Source: a bacterium
Lineage (GTDB): Bacteria; Patescibacteriota; Microgenomatia; Levybacterales; UBA12049
Length of the DNA: 38,270 nucleotides
Direction: 5' to 3'
Assembly: GCA_021824155.1 (NCBI GenBank)
Contig: JAKALN010000005.1
Span: 1-38,270 of the forward strand
Shown: in pieces, positions 18,123 to 24,972 of the stretch
How the letters are laid out: the number at the start of each line of letters is the position of its first letter
How positions within the stretch are numbered: the first letter of the stretch is position 1
Program-made: the position numbers and the translations under genes
Notes under the pieces: generated by a model
What the model saw: the letters and a program-made list of their open reading frames with translations, nothing else
Databases searched by the model: none
What the model was told of the DNA's origin: nothing

Positions 18123-18563
18123 ATGGCAGAAGCAAAACAAAAAGCTTTCATGGCCACATTAGAGGAGACATTTGCAAAACTTCCTCCTCTCTCGCCTAGT
18201 GTCCGCGAAGTTATAGTAACAATCACTCCTTGGCTCGCATTAATTTTCGGAGTTTTAGGAGTTTTAGCATCATTATCAGCTTTTGGTCTTTCCGCAGTTT
18301 TCTCGCCGGTGGTAGCGCTGGGAGGCGGAGTAGGCTTAGCAACAGGACTTATGGTAGCAGCAGTATTGGGTCTTGTTGAGAGTGCTTTGATGCTGGTTGC
18401 AACGCCAAACCTTTTTAAAAAGAAAGCGTTTGGATGGACACTTTTATTCTGGTCGGAAGTTGTTGCAGTAGTTGCAGCAGTAGTCTCCTTTTCGGTCGTG
18501 GGAGTATTGGTTTCTTTAATAGCTTTCTATTTCTTATTTCAAATTAAATCGTATTACAAATAA
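18123..18563 (+). CDS. Small polytopic membrane protein, unknown
   Basis: 146 aa. A soluble N-terminal helix (about 1-30) is followed by about four hydrophobic segments (near 36-60, 63-92, 105-125 and 127-140) rich in Ala, Val, Gly and Leu, and a short basic end (QIKSYYK). I do not recognise a family. The strong SD and the intrinsic terminator just downstream suggest an independently expressed, possibly abundant product. There is no catalytic motif. Confidence 0.7.
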   Translation: MAEAKQKAFMATLEETFAKLPPLSPSVREVIVTITPWLALIFGVLGVLASLSAFGLSAVFSPVVALGGGVGLATGLMVAAVLGLVESALMLVATPNLFKKKAFGWTLLFWSEVVAVVAAVVSFSVVGVLVSLIAFYFLFQIKSYYK

Positions 18564-18582
18564 GAAGTAGAGGTTTTAGTAT

Positions 18583-18620
18583 AAAGGGCTATTCCAATAA
18601 ATAGGGTAGCCCTTTTGTTT
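18583..18620 (+). terminator. Intrinsic terminator
   Basis: AAAGGGCTA (18583-18591) pairs with TAGCCCTTT (18607-18615), a perfect 9-bp stem with a 15-nt loop, followed by a T-rich tail (TTTTGTTTTCT). It ends transcription of the small membrane-protein gene. Confidence 0.85.
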
Positions 18621-18680
18621 TCTAATTTCTATTTTCCAGTTTCAAAATCTAACATCCAGCTTCAATTGTCTATCATCAAA
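18621..18680. repeat. Intergenic 7-bp-period repeat
   Basis: After the terminator the DNA runs TCTAATT, TCTATTT, TCCAGTT, TCAAAAT, CTAACAT, CCAGCTT, CAATTGT, CTATCAT. It stops shortly before the promoter of the phosphoribosyltransferase gene. Confidence 0.8.
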
Positions 18681-18691
18681 TAGTCAAGGTG

Positions 18692-18697
18692 TATAAT
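18692..18697 (+). promoter_or_regulatory. -10 box of the phosphoribosyltransferase gene
   Basis: TATAAT at 18692-18697 predicts a start near 18704, 2 nt before the ATG at 18706. This rules against the in-frame TTG at 18697, which overlaps the box. Confidence 0.6.
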
Positions 18698-18705
18698 TGT
18701 TCCAA

Positions 18706-19329
18706 ATGTTTGAAGACAGAGAAGAGGCTGCAGTAAAACTAACTAAAAAACTAAAAAAAATAGTTAGAAACAAAGATGTTGCGGTGATTGCTCTTGTTAG
18801 AGGCGGAGTTGTTTTGGGGAAAATAATTGCAGATTATTTTAATTCTTCCTTGGACATTATGGTTATAAAAAAAATAGGAGCTCCGGATAACAGTGAGCTT
18901 GCAATAGGGGCAGTAGGCCCCAAAAATACTGTTTATTGGAATAATAGGTTGTGTAATATCCTTAATATTTCAGAAGAAGAAAAATTAAAACTAAAGGAAC
19001 GCAAGGAAGTTGAAAGGATACAGCAGGAAGTCATTTTAAAACATAGCAGGGTTGACTTTAAAGAAAAAACAGTTATTCTTGTTGATGACGGTATTGCAAC
19101 CGGTGCGACGGTAATAACGGCAGCAAGGTTTTTAAGAAAAGAAAAAGTTGAAAAGGTGATTCTTGCAGTACCCGTTCTTTCTAAAGATACATTACGAAAT
19201 ATTAAGAAATACTTTGATACTGTTGTTTATTTGTTAGCTGTCGGGGATTTCTACGCAGTTGGGGAATTCTATAAAAACTTTCCTCAAGTAGAAAACGAGC
19301 AAGTTTTAAAAATTTTAGGTAAAATATAA
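18706..19329 (+). CDS. Predicted phosphoribosyltransferase (COG1926-like)
   Basis: 207 aa from the ATG at 18706. Type I phosphoribosyltransferase fold: LVRGGVVLGKIIADYF and IMVIKKIGAP at the N-terminus, and the PRPP-binding motif VILVDDGIATGATVITAARFL near residues 125-145. The sequence also has ELAIGAVGPKNTVYWN, typical of the uncharacterised COG1926 group rather than a defined purine or pyrimidine salvage enzyme. The acceptor base is unknown. The pth gene begins 2 bp after its stop. Confidence 0.85.
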   Translation: MFEDREEAAVKLTKKLKKIVRNKDVAVIALVRGGVVLGKIIADYFNSSLDIMVIKKIGAPDNSELAIGAVGPKNTVYWNNRLCNILNISEEEKLKLKERKEVERIQQEVILKHSRVDFKEKTVILVDDGIATGATVITAARFLRKEKVEKVILAVPVLSKDTLRNIKKYFDTVVYLLAVGDFYAVGEFYKNFPQVENEQVLKILGKI

Positions 19330-19331
19330 TT

Positions 19332-19955
19332 ATGAAAATAATAGTGGGTCTTGGTAATCCCGGATTAAAATACGAACGGACAAGACACAACTTAGGCTTT
19401 ATTGTCCTTGACCATTTCCTGAAAAACTTTCAGCCCGAAGGAGAAGGAGATTGGGAAGAGTCCAAAAAGTTCAAAAGTGATTTTGCCCAAATTTCTTGGC
19501 AGCCAAAAAAAGGAGTATTCGAAAAAGTTATTCTTATAAAACCACTGACTTACATGAATAACTCCGGAATGGCGGTAAAAGCGGTTAAAGATTTTTATAA
19601 AGTCCAAAACTCAGATATTTGGATTATTCATGATGACGTAGATTTAGTGTTGGGAAGCATGAAAATACGCCTTGGCGGGGCATCGGCGGGCCACAGGGGC
19701 GTTGAATCTATAATTAATGCTTTGGGTACAGACAAATTTTGGCGATTCAGGCTTGGTATAGGCCGGCCCAAGCAAAATACAAAAGAAGGTTCAAAGGCTA
19801 TATTTTTTAGGGGAGTCGACGAGTATGTATTGGGAGACATGGCAGGCCAGGATTGGAGTAAGGCAAAAGCACTTGTTAAAAAGGCAGTTAAAGCTCTGGA
19901 AACCGCGCTTGAGAAAGACTTAGAAACTGCGATGAACAGGTTTAACAGCAAATAA
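19332..19955 (+). CDS. pth: Peptidyl-tRNA hydrolase Pth
   Basis: Recycles tRNA from prematurely released peptidyl-tRNA; cytoplasmic. It is 207 aa. IIVGLGNPGLKYERTRHNLGF holds the conserved Asn and catalytic His, KPLTYMNNSG the substrate-binding Asn, and HDDVDLVLG the Asp. The segment GGASAGHRGVESI has Arg where E. coli Pth has the active-site Asn (GHNG). This variation occurs in some lineages as far as I recall, so I do not infer loss of function. It lies between a phosphoribosyltransferase gene and a small unknown gene, all closely spaced. Confidence 0.93.
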   Translation: MKIIVGLGNPGLKYERTRHNLGFIVLDHFLKNFQPEGEGDWEESKKFKSDFAQISWQPKKGVFEKVILIKPLTYMNNSGMAVKAVKDFYKVQNSDIWIIHDDVDLVLGSMKIRLGGASAGHRGVESIINALGTDKFWRFRLGIGRPKQNTKEGSKAIFFRGVDEYVLGDMAGQDWSKAKALVKKAVKALETALEKDLETAMNRFNSK

Positions 19956-19958
19956 TAT

Positions 19959-20231
19959 ATGAAGTCCGTAAACCAGGTTTTAAAAAAATTTAATCCCGTA
20001 CAGGATAAATATATCTCAAGAGATTTCCAAGCTTTTGGAATTTATTTAGCGGAAGAGCTTGATGATTATAAACACAGAAGCCTTTATATTAAACTGGCTA
20101 AAACGGTTCACCGGTCAATTCTTGAGAAAGCGCTGTCTTTTGTTTCCGATTCAAACGCAGATAATAAAGGGGCACTTTTTATGTGGAAATTAAAGCAATT
20201 AAAAACTGCGGATGTAATTAAAGATAAATGA
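19959..20231 (+). CDS. Small soluble protein, unknown
   Basis: 90 aa, predicted mostly helical, starting MKSVNQVLKKFNPVQDKYIS. There is no membrane segment, cysteine or known motif. YLAEELDDYKHRSLYIKLAKTV and SNADNKGALFMWKLKQLK are distinctive. It starts 3 bp after pth and overlaps the acylphosphatase gene by 4 bp (ATGA), so it is almost certainly a real operon member. I have seen similar helical proteins in Patescibacteria but cannot name a function. Confidence 0.7.
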   Translation: MKSVNQVLKKFNPVQDKYISRDFQAFGIYLAEELDDYKHRSLYIKLAKTVHRSILEKALSFVSDSNADNKGALFMWKLKQLKTADVIKDK

Positions 20232-20497
20232 CAGCACACGTTTTTGTTTTCGGTTTTGTACAGGGTGTAGGCTACAGGCAGTCTGTAAAAAGAAAAGCAA
20301 GGTCTCTGGGATTGACCGGATGGGTTAAAAACCTGTCCGACGGCCGCGTAGAGGTAACATTTTGCGGACCGAAAGAGAAAATAGGAGAAGCTATAGATTT
20401 TTGTAAAAAAGGACCTTTTCTGTCCGAAGTAAAACATTTGGATATAGAATGGGAAGATAAAGATTACAGTTACTCCGGATTTGATGTTACGCGTTAG
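20228..20497 (+). CDS. Acylphosphatase
   Basis: Small enzyme that hydrolyses carboxyl-phosphate bonds. It is 89 aa. The signature FGFVQGVGYRQSVKRKA contains the phosphate-binding Arg, and GWVKNLSDGRVEVTFCG contains the catalytic Asn. The start overlaps the upstream stop by 4 bp. Its stop overlaps the stop of the convergent yibE-like gene by 4 bp. Confidence 0.93.
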   Translation: MTAHVFVFGFVQGVGYRQSVKRKARSLGLTGWVKNLSDGRVEVTFCGPKEKIGEAIDFCKKGPFLSEVKHLDIEWEDKDYSYSGFDVTR

Positions 20498-21600
20498 CTC
20501 ATTTTTTTAGAGACAGCAAGGCTTGCTATTAAGGTTACAATAGGAACCGCAAGTATAAGTCCGCTGCTTCCCGCAATAATTCGTATTATCTCGCCGGAGA
20601 TTATTTCATTATTTAATATTACCCAGTAAGGTAAATGTGCCGGGTTTAATGCAAGGAAAATAAATATTGCAATCGAACTTCCGGCATAAGCTAAGATAAG
20701 TGTGTTAACCAAAGATGCAATATGCTCTTTTCCAACTCCAAAACCCTTTTTTAACAGTTGCGAAAACTTTAGTTTATCATTGGTTTTTTTGAGCTCAAAA
20801 ATGGTTGCGGATTGCGTAGTTGTTATATCGTTTAAAGCTCCCAGCGTGCCAATAATAATACCGCTTAAGAAAAGCCCTTTTATGTTAATAAAGCTTGTTG
20901 TCCCAATCATAAGAGTGGCAAAATCCTCATTTCCAAGTCCTGTAAGTTTAGCGAAGTTTATTGCAAGAATAGAAAAAGCAGCTGCAAGTATCAGCGCAAT
21001 AAGGGTTGAAATAAGTGCAACGGTTGTTTTTTTGGAAACCCCGTGGGCAAGATAGGTGCTTACAAAGATGATAGCAACTGAGCCTACGACGGTAACCGTC
21101 AAAGGATCTTTTCCCGATAGAATATTTGGGATTATAAATACCATAATTATAAAAAGGCTGGAAGTCATCCCTAAAACAGAGCCAATACCCTTAAGTCCGG
21201 CAACTATTACAATAAGTACAAAGAACAATACAAGAAGAATCAGAAGGGGATTTAATCTATAAGCGTCATAAATAGAATATGAGGCTTTACCGCTCTGGTC
21301 TGTAATTTTTGTTAAGATTACTTCTTGTCCCTGGGAAACCTCCTGGTCTTTTGTTATCTGGCTGTCTTTTCCGTAAGAAATATTTATTGTTTTACCGCTG
21401 TCGGGGCCTGTTGTAATTTTTACTTCCAGATTTTGAAATAAGACTTTATATCCCATTACGTTGTTTTCTCCGGAGCTTATGACCTTGACAACAGTGCCTT
21501 TGTAATAATCTTGAACAGGGACATTAGTTTGTGCAAAAATTCTATGTTGGGGAAGTAGAAAAAAGAAAGCGACAATAATTATAAAAAGTATTTTTCGCAT
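20494..21600 (-). CDS. YibE/F-family membrane protein
   Basis: 368 aa. A cleavable-looking signal (MRKILFIIIVAFFFLLPQHRIFAQ) is followed by a beta-rich extracytoplasmic domain of about 100 residues (YYKGTVVKVISSGENN, GKTINISYG). About seven or eight membrane helices follow, including PLLILLVLFFVLIVIVAGLKGIGS and the family segment IGTLGALNDITTTQSATI. YibE/F-like proteins are predicted transporters or permeases of unknown substrate. It is divergent from the Fur-family gene, whose operator lies about 34 bp from this gene's -10 box, so metal-dependent control is possible. Confidence 0.9.
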   Translation of the reverse strand: MRKILFIIIVAFFFLLPQHRIFAQTNVPVQDYYKGTVVKVISSGENNVMGYKVLFQNLEVKITTGPDSGKTINISYGKDSQITKDQEVSQGQEVILTKITDQSGKASYSIYDAYRLNPLLILLVLFFVLIVIVAGLKGIGSVLGMTSSLFIIMVFIIPNILSGKDPLTVTVVGSVAIIFVSTYLAHGVSKKTTVALISTLIALILAAAFSILAINFAKLTGLGNEDFATLMIGTTSFINIKGLFLSGIIIGTLGALNDITTTQSATIFELKKTNDKLKFSQLLKKGFGVGKEHIASLVNTLILAYAGSSIAIFIFLALNPAHLPYWVILNNEIISGEIIRIIAGSSGLILAVPIVTLIASLAVSKKMS

Positions 21601-21608
21601 GCCGGTAA

Positions 21609-21617
21609 ATTATACCA
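21609..21617 (-). promoter_or_regulatory. Extended -10 promoter of the yibE-like gene
   Basis: On the minus strand TGG-TATAAT occupies 21617-21609. The predicted start is near 21602 and the ATG begins at 21600, giving an almost leaderless mRNA. Confidence 0.65.
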
Positions 21618-21640
21618 AAAATTATCAGGGTTTTGGTCCC

Positions 21641-21669
21641 TTGACAAATGCAACTAAGTTGCATATACT
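21641..21669 (+). promoter_or_regulatory. fur-family promoter with embedded perfect palindromic operator
   Basis: TTGACA (21641-21646), a 17-bp spacer and TATACT (21664-21669) form a near-consensus promoter. The spacer is filled by the perfect palindrome ATGCAACT-A-AGTTGCAT (21648-21664). Binding there would block RNA polymerase, so autoregulation of the Fur-family gene and the downstream ZIP transporter is likely. The start is near 21676, 2 nt before the ATG. Confidence 0.85.
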
Positions 21670-21677
21670 CATACTTT

Positions 21678-22055
21678 ATGGAAAGGAAAACACCCGCAAA
21701 AAAGACAATTTCCGAGTTTTTAAATTCTACAGTTTCACCGGTTGATATAGAACAAATTATAGAATATCTCCGCTCAAAGAATTTAAAAACAAATAAAGTA
21801 ACCGTTTACAGAATTATCGAGCATTTTTATAAAGAAGGTATAGTTACAAGACTTGAGCTTGGGGAAGGTAAGTTCAGATATGAATTAAACAGAAACCACC
21901 ATCATCATCTGATTTGTCAGAAGTGCGGGAAAATTGAAGACTTTAAAGATGTGACTATACAAGAACTGGAGAAGAAAATTTTTAAACAAAGGGGTTTTTT
22001 GGTAAAGTACCATTCATTGGAGTTTTTTGGGATTTGCAAAAATTGTCAGGGATAA
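21678..22055 (+). CDS. Fur-family metalloregulator (probably Zur-like)
   Basis: 125 aa from the ATG at 21678; the frame is open upstream but runs through the promoter. An N-terminal winged helix (KVTVYRIIEHFYKEGIVTRLE, recognition helix near 38-50) is followed by the dimerisation domain. Residues 74-77 are four His, and C80-x2-C83 with C120-x2-C123 form the structural zinc site. Immediate co-transcription with a ZIP transporter suggests zinc or manganese sensing. The perfect operator in its own promoter supports autoregulation. Zur identity is inferred from context, not from a diagnostic residue set. Confidence 0.9.
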   Translation: MERKTPAKKTISEFLNSTVSPVDIEQIIEYLRSKNLKTNKVTVYRIIEHFYKEGIVTRLELGEGKFRYELNRNHHHHLICQKCGKIEDFKDVTIQELEKKIFKQRGFLVKYHSLEFFGICKNCQG

Positions 22056-22058
22056 ATT

Positions 22059-22784
22059 ATGGAAGCGGTATTGTTATCTTTTTTTACTTTCATTTCTACA
22101 TCATTAGGCGGTATTTTCGCTTTACGAAACAAGGAAAAATTGCATCTTATAATGAGTTTAACCGCCGGGGTTTTGGTAGGAGTAGTTTTTTTCGATATTC
22201 TCCCTGAAATTTTTAGCCTTTCAATGGAAAAAAGATTGGATATTACCCCCGCATTTATTGCCCTGGTTGTGGGCTTTTTGTTGATACACATATTAGAAAA
22301 ATTTGCTTTGATTCATACAGAGCATGAAGAAGAATATGCAACCCACAGACATCCTACGGTAGGTTTAATAAACGCTTCCGGGCTTTCCTTTCATAGTTTT
22401 TTGGACGGAGTTGGAATAGGCCTCGGTTTTCAAGTAGGTCCCCATGTGGGCTTTATAGTTGCTCTGGCTGTAATAGCTCATGATTTCTCAGACGGTCTTA
22501 ACACGGTTACTCTGATGCTCAGTCATAAAAATACTTCAAGAAAAGCTTCAATATTACTTTTAGTTGATGCTACTACACCAATACTTGGAGCATTTTCTAC
22601 GCTTCTTTTTAAGATACCGGATAACATTTTAATGCTATACCTTGGTTTTTTTGCAGGCTTTCTTCTATATATTGGCGCAAGCGACCTGTTACCGGAAGCC
22701 CATAGCAAGCACAGTTCTTACAAGATGATTGGTTTAACCATAATAGGGGTTTTATTTATATTCTTAGTAACGCGGTTTACTTAA
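22059..22784 (+). CDS. ZIP-family divalent metal transporter
   Basis: Inner-membrane metal permease, 241 aa, about eight helices. The metal-binding helices are recognisable: SFHSFLDGVGIGLGF (the HS-x2-DG motif of helix IV) and VIAHDFSDGLNTVTLM (helix V; HExPEG is common, HDFSDG here). EHEEEYATHRH lies in the cytosolic loop and may bind metal. It follows the Fur-family gene by 3 bp and should be repressed with it when metal is plentiful, consistent with an importer of zinc or a related ion. Confidence 0.92.
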   Translation: MEAVLLSFFTFISTSLGGIFALRNKEKLHLIMSLTAGVLVGVVFFDILPEIFSLSMEKRLDITPAFIALVVGFLLIHILEKFALIHTEHEEEYATHRHPTVGLINASGLSFHSFLDGVGIGLGFQVGPHVGFIVALAVIAHDFSDGLNTVTLMLSHKNTSRKASILLLVDATTPILGAFSTLLFKIPDNILMLYLGFFAGFLLYIGASDLLPEAHSKHSSYKMIGLTIIGVLFIFLVTRFT

Positions 22785-23316
22785 CCTCGCAGATCTTTCC
22801 TTCGTAAAGACTTTTTAGGCTAAAAATTACAGAGAAAATAAGAAGTGCCAAAACTGCCAAATGAAGTCCCAGCGCGCCGAAAGGAATAAGGGTTAAAGAG
22901 GCAGAAAGCCCTATTAAGGAAAGGACTGAAAATCCGCAAGAGGAACATCCTGCGACGGCAATTCCCAAAAGAGCGCTTCCTCCGACAGTAAAACTTAATT
23001 TACCTTTTTTGTTTTCAAGAGTAAGCATGGTTTTGATAATTAAAAGGATATTAAATCCTACAAGAAGGGAAGTAATAACAAGAAGGAAAAAATCCAAATT
23101 TGATAACGCGGTCCAGGAGCCCTCTAGAAGGTTTAAAAAAATAAACAATTTATAAATAATTGGAAAATTACCTATAAGAGTGTGATAGACAAGATTATAA
23201 TTTAATATAAGTACGGATAAAGCAAAATAAAAAAGAGAAATAACTAAAACAAAAACTATAGATTTGAAAGAAAATAATTCTTCTTTTGCTGTTAATCCGA
23301 AAGAGGAAAAGGACAT
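22777..23316 (-). CDS. Membrane protein with intramembrane CxxC, partner of DsbA-like protein
   Basis: 179 aa with four or five hydrophobic helices (about 18-40, 50-65, 75-97, 110-138 and 145-168). Cys124 and Cys127 form GCSSCG at the centre of a glycine-rich helix, and another Cys (C175) lies near the C-terminus. I do not recognise the family. The gene begins 1 bp after the stop of a DsbA-like gene and is surely co-transcribed with it. A redox-active membrane CxxC beside a thiol oxidase suggests a DsbB/VKOR-like electron acceptor, but it lacks a recognisable DsbB or VKOR pattern. This is inference. Confidence 0.75.
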   Translation of the reverse strand: MSFSSFGLTAKEELFSFKSIVFVLVISLFYFALSVLILNYNLVYHTLIGNFPIIYKLFIFLNLLEGSWTALSNLDFFLLVITSLLVGFNILLIIKTMLTLENKKGKLSFTVGGSALLGIAVAGCSSCGFSVLSLIGLSASLTLIPFGALGLHLAVLALLIFSVIFSLKSLYEGKICEVK

Positions 23317-23317
23317 C

Positions 23318-24115
23318 TTATTTAGCTTTTGCTAATTCCTGGTCAATGAGTGTTTTAAATGCGCTGTAGGGTTGTGCTCCTACCACCGATTGTCCGTCGA
23401 CAAAGCTTGTCGGTGTCCCGTTTACTCCGGCTGCTTGACCGTCTTTTACATCGCTTGCCACCTGTGCAGCATATTTATCGCCGTCTAAGCAGGAATTAAA
23501 TTGGCTTGTATTAAGCCCCAAATCCGAAGCAAACTGTTCGAGATTAGCCTTGCTGAAAGCTCCCGAATTTTCCTGTCCCTGGTGTTTATAAAGGTAATCG
23601 TGATAATCCCAGAATTTACCCTGGTCGTTAGCACAGTAAGCAGCTTCTGCTGCCCAGGTAGATTCCTGTCCTAAAAATGCGTAATTCCTGAACGCAAATT
23701 TAACTTTTCCCGTATTTACATAATCTTTTATTAAATCACCCTCGACGTTTGTAAACCATTGTTCGCAGAAAGGGCATTGGAAATCGGCAAATTCAACAAT
23801 GGTTACTTTTGCATTTTTATCACCGAGTACAGGAAAAGCTCCGGTGGATACATTTACTTTGGCTCCGGGCGCGGGAGTTGCCGCTCCGGAGGCTTGAGGA
23901 GCTGCTGCTTGCTGATTACCCGTATTACTATTTTCAAGATATGCAACTTTTGTCGTTAACACTCCTAAAAGAAAAGCGGCAACCAGTAAAAGCGCCATTA
24001 AAATAGGTGTGTATCTCATGTTTTGCAGGTTAAAATCGGGGATTTTAAAAGAAACTACTTTTTCCGCTTTAGCTTCCGAAACGGAGCTTTTTTTCTCGAC
24101 TGCTTTTTTCGGCAT
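23318..24115 (-). CDS. DsbA/DsbG-like membrane-anchored thiol oxidoreductase
   Basis: 265 aa. A cytosolic basic N-terminus (1-35), one membrane anchor (about 36-57) and an Ala/Pro-rich linker precede a thioredoxin-fold domain outside the cell membrane. The active site is CPFC (C114-C117) within VTIVEFADFQCPFCEQW. The cis-Pro loop is GTPTSFVDG. A third Cys (NSCLDG) is present. It should introduce or isomerise disulfides in envelope proteins. Its own promoter is followed 1 bp after the stop by the CxxC membrane protein, its likely redox partner. Confidence 0.93.
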   Translation of the reverse strand: MPKKAVEKKSSVSEAKAEKVVSFKIPDFNLQNMRYTPILMALLLVAAFLLGVLTTKVAYLENSNTGNQQAAAPQASGAATPAPGAKVNVSTGAFPVLGDKNAKVTIVEFADFQCPFCEQWFTNVEGDLIKDYVNTGKVKFAFRNYAFLGQESTWAAEAAYCANDQGKFWDYHDYLYKHQGQENSGAFSKANLEQFASDLGLNTSQFNSCLDGDKYAAQVASDVKDGQAAGVNGTPTSFVDGQSVVGAQPYSAFKTLIDQELAKAK

Positions 24116-24123
24116 ACGTGCAT

Positions 24124-24151
24124 TTTATATTTTCCAAAGATTTATTGTCAA
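24124..24151 (-). promoter_or_regulatory. Promoter of the dsbA-like operon
   Basis: On the minus strand TTGACA (24151-24146), a 16-bp spacer and TATAAA (24129-24124). The predicted start near 24117 is 2 nt before the ATG at 24115. Confidence 0.75.
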
Positions 24152-24177
24152 TAGGTAAAAGGTAAGTAAAGGTATTT

Positions 24178-24206
24178 TTGAAAGATTTTAATAATTATTA
24201 TATAGT
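24178..24206 (+). promoter_or_regulatory. Promoter of the small ORF at 24231
   Basis: TTGAAA (24178-24183), 17 bp, TATAGT (24201-24206). The start near 24213 leaves an 18-nt leader containing the SD AAAAGGGGGTG. Confidence 0.65.
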
Positions 24207-24230
24207 ATAAATAAAAGGGGGTGATGAAAT

Positions 24231-24365
24231 ATGATGTGGGGATACGGAAATTACGGAGCAGGTTTTGCCGGTTTTTGGATACTGGGAGTTGTTTTCTATT
24301 TGGTAGCTTTTTTTGATCTGGTTCTCTTGGGAATGTGGCTTTGGAAACAGCTTAAAAAGAAATAA
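24231..24365 (+). CDS. 44-aa single-span membrane protein
   Basis: The sequence begins MMWGYGNYGAGFAGFWILG and has one hydrophobic helix of about 23 residues ending in a basic tail (WKQLKKK). It is shorter than the usual ORF cut-off but has a good promoter and a strong SD (AAAAGGGGGTGAT) 7-8 bp before the ATG. The Met/Trp/Gly/Tyr-rich N-terminus may sit at the outer membrane face. Function is unknown. It is divergent from the dsbA operon and upstream of doxX. Confidence 0.7.
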   Translation: MMWGYGNYGAGFAGFWILGVVFYLVAFFDLVLLGMWLWKQLKKK

Positions 24366-24369
24366 TAAA

Positions 24370-24398
24370 TTGACATATTAAAATTTATGTTCTACTCT
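24370..24398 (+). promoter_or_regulatory. Promoter of doxX-like gene
   Basis: TTGACA (24370-24375), 17 bp, TACTCT (24393-24398, weak -10). The start near 24405 is essentially at the ATG (24406), so the transcript should be leaderless. Confidence 0.5.
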
Positions 24399-24405
24399 AA
24401 TCTTA

Positions 24406-24972
24406 ATGAGTAAATCTTCTGTTATTGAAATCCCCGAACCTAAAATTACTTCTCTGATTTTTGCCGATACAAGGTTTGCGTTAATCTGGTTGCTGCTTCG
24501 TATGTATGTTGGCTGGGAATGGTTTTCGGCCGGCCTTGAAAAAATCCAAAACCCAGCTTGGGTGGGAGGGAAAGCCGGGACTGCCTTAGGAGGATTTATA
24601 GCAGGTGCTTTAGCAAAATCTTCGGGAACCCATCCGGATGTCCAAAGCTGGTATGCAACTTTTCTTCAGCAGTTTGTTATTCATAATACGGTTTTGTTCT
24701 CTTATATTGTTTCTTTCGGGGAGCTTTTGGTCGGAGTTGCGCTTATTTTGGGTCTTTTTACGGGGATCTCTGCGTTTTTTGGCGCTTATATGAATATGAA
24801 CTATCTTTTGGCAGGTACGATTAGCACAAACCCCGTTCTTTTTGCCTTTGAACTTTTACTGATTCTTGCTTGGAGAATTGCAGGATGGTGGGGTTTGGAT
24901 AGATTTGCTCTGCCCCTTGCAGAAAAACATTTAACAGGAAAGATACCTTCCAGAAGGAAAAAACATGGATAA
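24406..24972 (+). CDS. DoxX/DoxD-family membrane protein
   Basis: 188 aa with four predicted helices. LLLRMYVGWEWFSAGLEKI is the first-helix signature of DoxX-like and thiosulfate:quinone oxidoreductase small-subunit proteins; FGELLVGVALILGLFTGISAFFGAYMNMNYLLAG covers helices two and three. Such proteins are linked to quinone-associated thiol or sulfur redox reactions and oxidative-stress resistance in other bacteria. No DoxA or TQO large-subunit domain is nearby. The gene lies beside Dsb genes and overlaps a dehydrogenase gene by 8 bp. Confidence 0.88.
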   Translation: MSKSSVIEIPEPKITSLIFADTRFALIWLLLRMYVGWEWFSAGLEKIQNPAWVGGKAGTALGGFIAGALAKSSGTHPDVQSWYATFLQQFVIHNTVLFSYIVSFGELLVGVALILGLFTGISAFFGAYMNMNYLLAGTISTNPVLFAFELLLILAWRIAGWWGLDRFALPLAEKHLTGKIPSRRKKHG

